Part shown: positions 5,407 to 5,462 of the stretch, one piece after another
How the letters are laid out: each line of letters begins with the position of its first letter
Numbering within the stretch: the first letter of the stretch is position 1
From: Bacteroidales bacterium
GTDB lineage: Bacteria; Bacteroidota; Bacteroidia; Bacteroidales; WCHB1-69
Reading direction: 5' to 3'
Assembly (NCBI GenBank): GCA_031273515.1
Contig: JAISRU010000188.1
Location: forward strand, 1 to 5,462
DNA length: 5,462 nt
Notes under the pieces: generated by a model
Seen by the model: only the letters and a program-made list of their open reading frames with translations
What the model was told of the DNA's origin: nothing
Databases searched by the model: none
Translations under genes and position numbers: made by a program

Positions 5407-5462
5407 ATGAAAAGCAAGAGAAAATTTACATCATCATTTAAGGCAAAAGTGGCAATAGAAGC
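5407..5462 (+). CDS. IS3-family transposase OrfA, N-terminus (3' end outside window)
   Basis: Eighteen full codons plus two bases are visible, reading MKSKRKFTSSFKAKVAIEA. The pattern of a short basic start, then F-[ST]-x-x-FK-x-K-V-A-[IL]-EA is the typical opening of IS3-family OrfA proteins, which carry a helix-turn-helix of the HTH_Tnp_1 type that binds the element's ends and which is fused by programmed -1 frameshift to the OrfB integrase-like domain. Whether this copy is intact cannot be seen. No Shine-Dalgarno precedes the ATG. Confidence 0.8.
   Translation, partial: MKSKRKFTSSFKAKVAIE

Larger units (their letters stand above)
5353..5462 (+). mobile_element. Left end of an IS3-family insertion sequence (continues beyond window)
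   Basis: The element is inferred from two things together: a left end beginning TGTCCCCCAAAATTCGGACA, of the TG...-starting type usual for IS3-family terminal repeats, and, 34 bp further in, a start codon opening an OrfA-like protein. Only about 110 bp of an expected 1.2-1.5 kb are present. The right terminal repeat, OrfB with its DDE catalytic core, the frameshift site and the target duplication all lie outside. The exact left boundary could be off by a few bases. Confidence 0.75.

Overview
The window looks like the chromosome of a Bacteroidota bacterium, probably of the order Bacteroidales. The grounds are a TAnnTTTG-type -7 promoter element, A-rich leaders with little Shine-Dalgarno signal, low-to-moderate GC, gene families typical of that phylum, and an intergenic hairpin-repeat cluster of a kind I associate with it. 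The genus cannot be told from this sequence.

Layout, left to right, all genes on the + strand. (1) 1-1191 is the C-terminal ~396 residues of a CreD-family inner-membrane protein; its start lies left of the window. (2) 1215-1850 encodes a membrane-anchored CHAP-domain cysteine amidase resembling the amidase half of glutathionylspermidine synthetase/amidase. (3) A 159-bp gap (1851-2009) holds a good Bacteroidota -7 promoter element. (4) 2010-5018 is a tightly packed three-gene operon with overlapping gene ends: a stand-alone lysine-ketoglutarate reductase-type dehydrogenase, a small two-helix membrane protein of DUF3592-like architecture, and the tRNA methylthiotransferase MtaB. (5) 5019-5352 is a gene-free, repeat-rich stretch. 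It holds four tandem 8-mers (AGTGRACR), then a ~116-bp block of three hairpins at ~50-bp spacing arranged symmetrically as an imperfect palindrome, then two weaker hairpins of another type. (6) From 5353 to the right edge is the left end of an IS3-family insertion sequence, with a terminal inverted-repeat-like end and the first 19 codons of its OrfA.

The genes do not form one obvious pathway. CreD and the CHAP protein both concern the cell envelope and may be co-transcribed. The lysine reductase, the small membrane protein and MtaB are linked by overlaps, hence probably by translation, rather than by a known shared function. No defence system, CRISPR array, tRNA or rRNA was seen. The most interesting structure is the hairpin block at 5139-5254, where base changes between copies compensate each other so that the stems are preserved.
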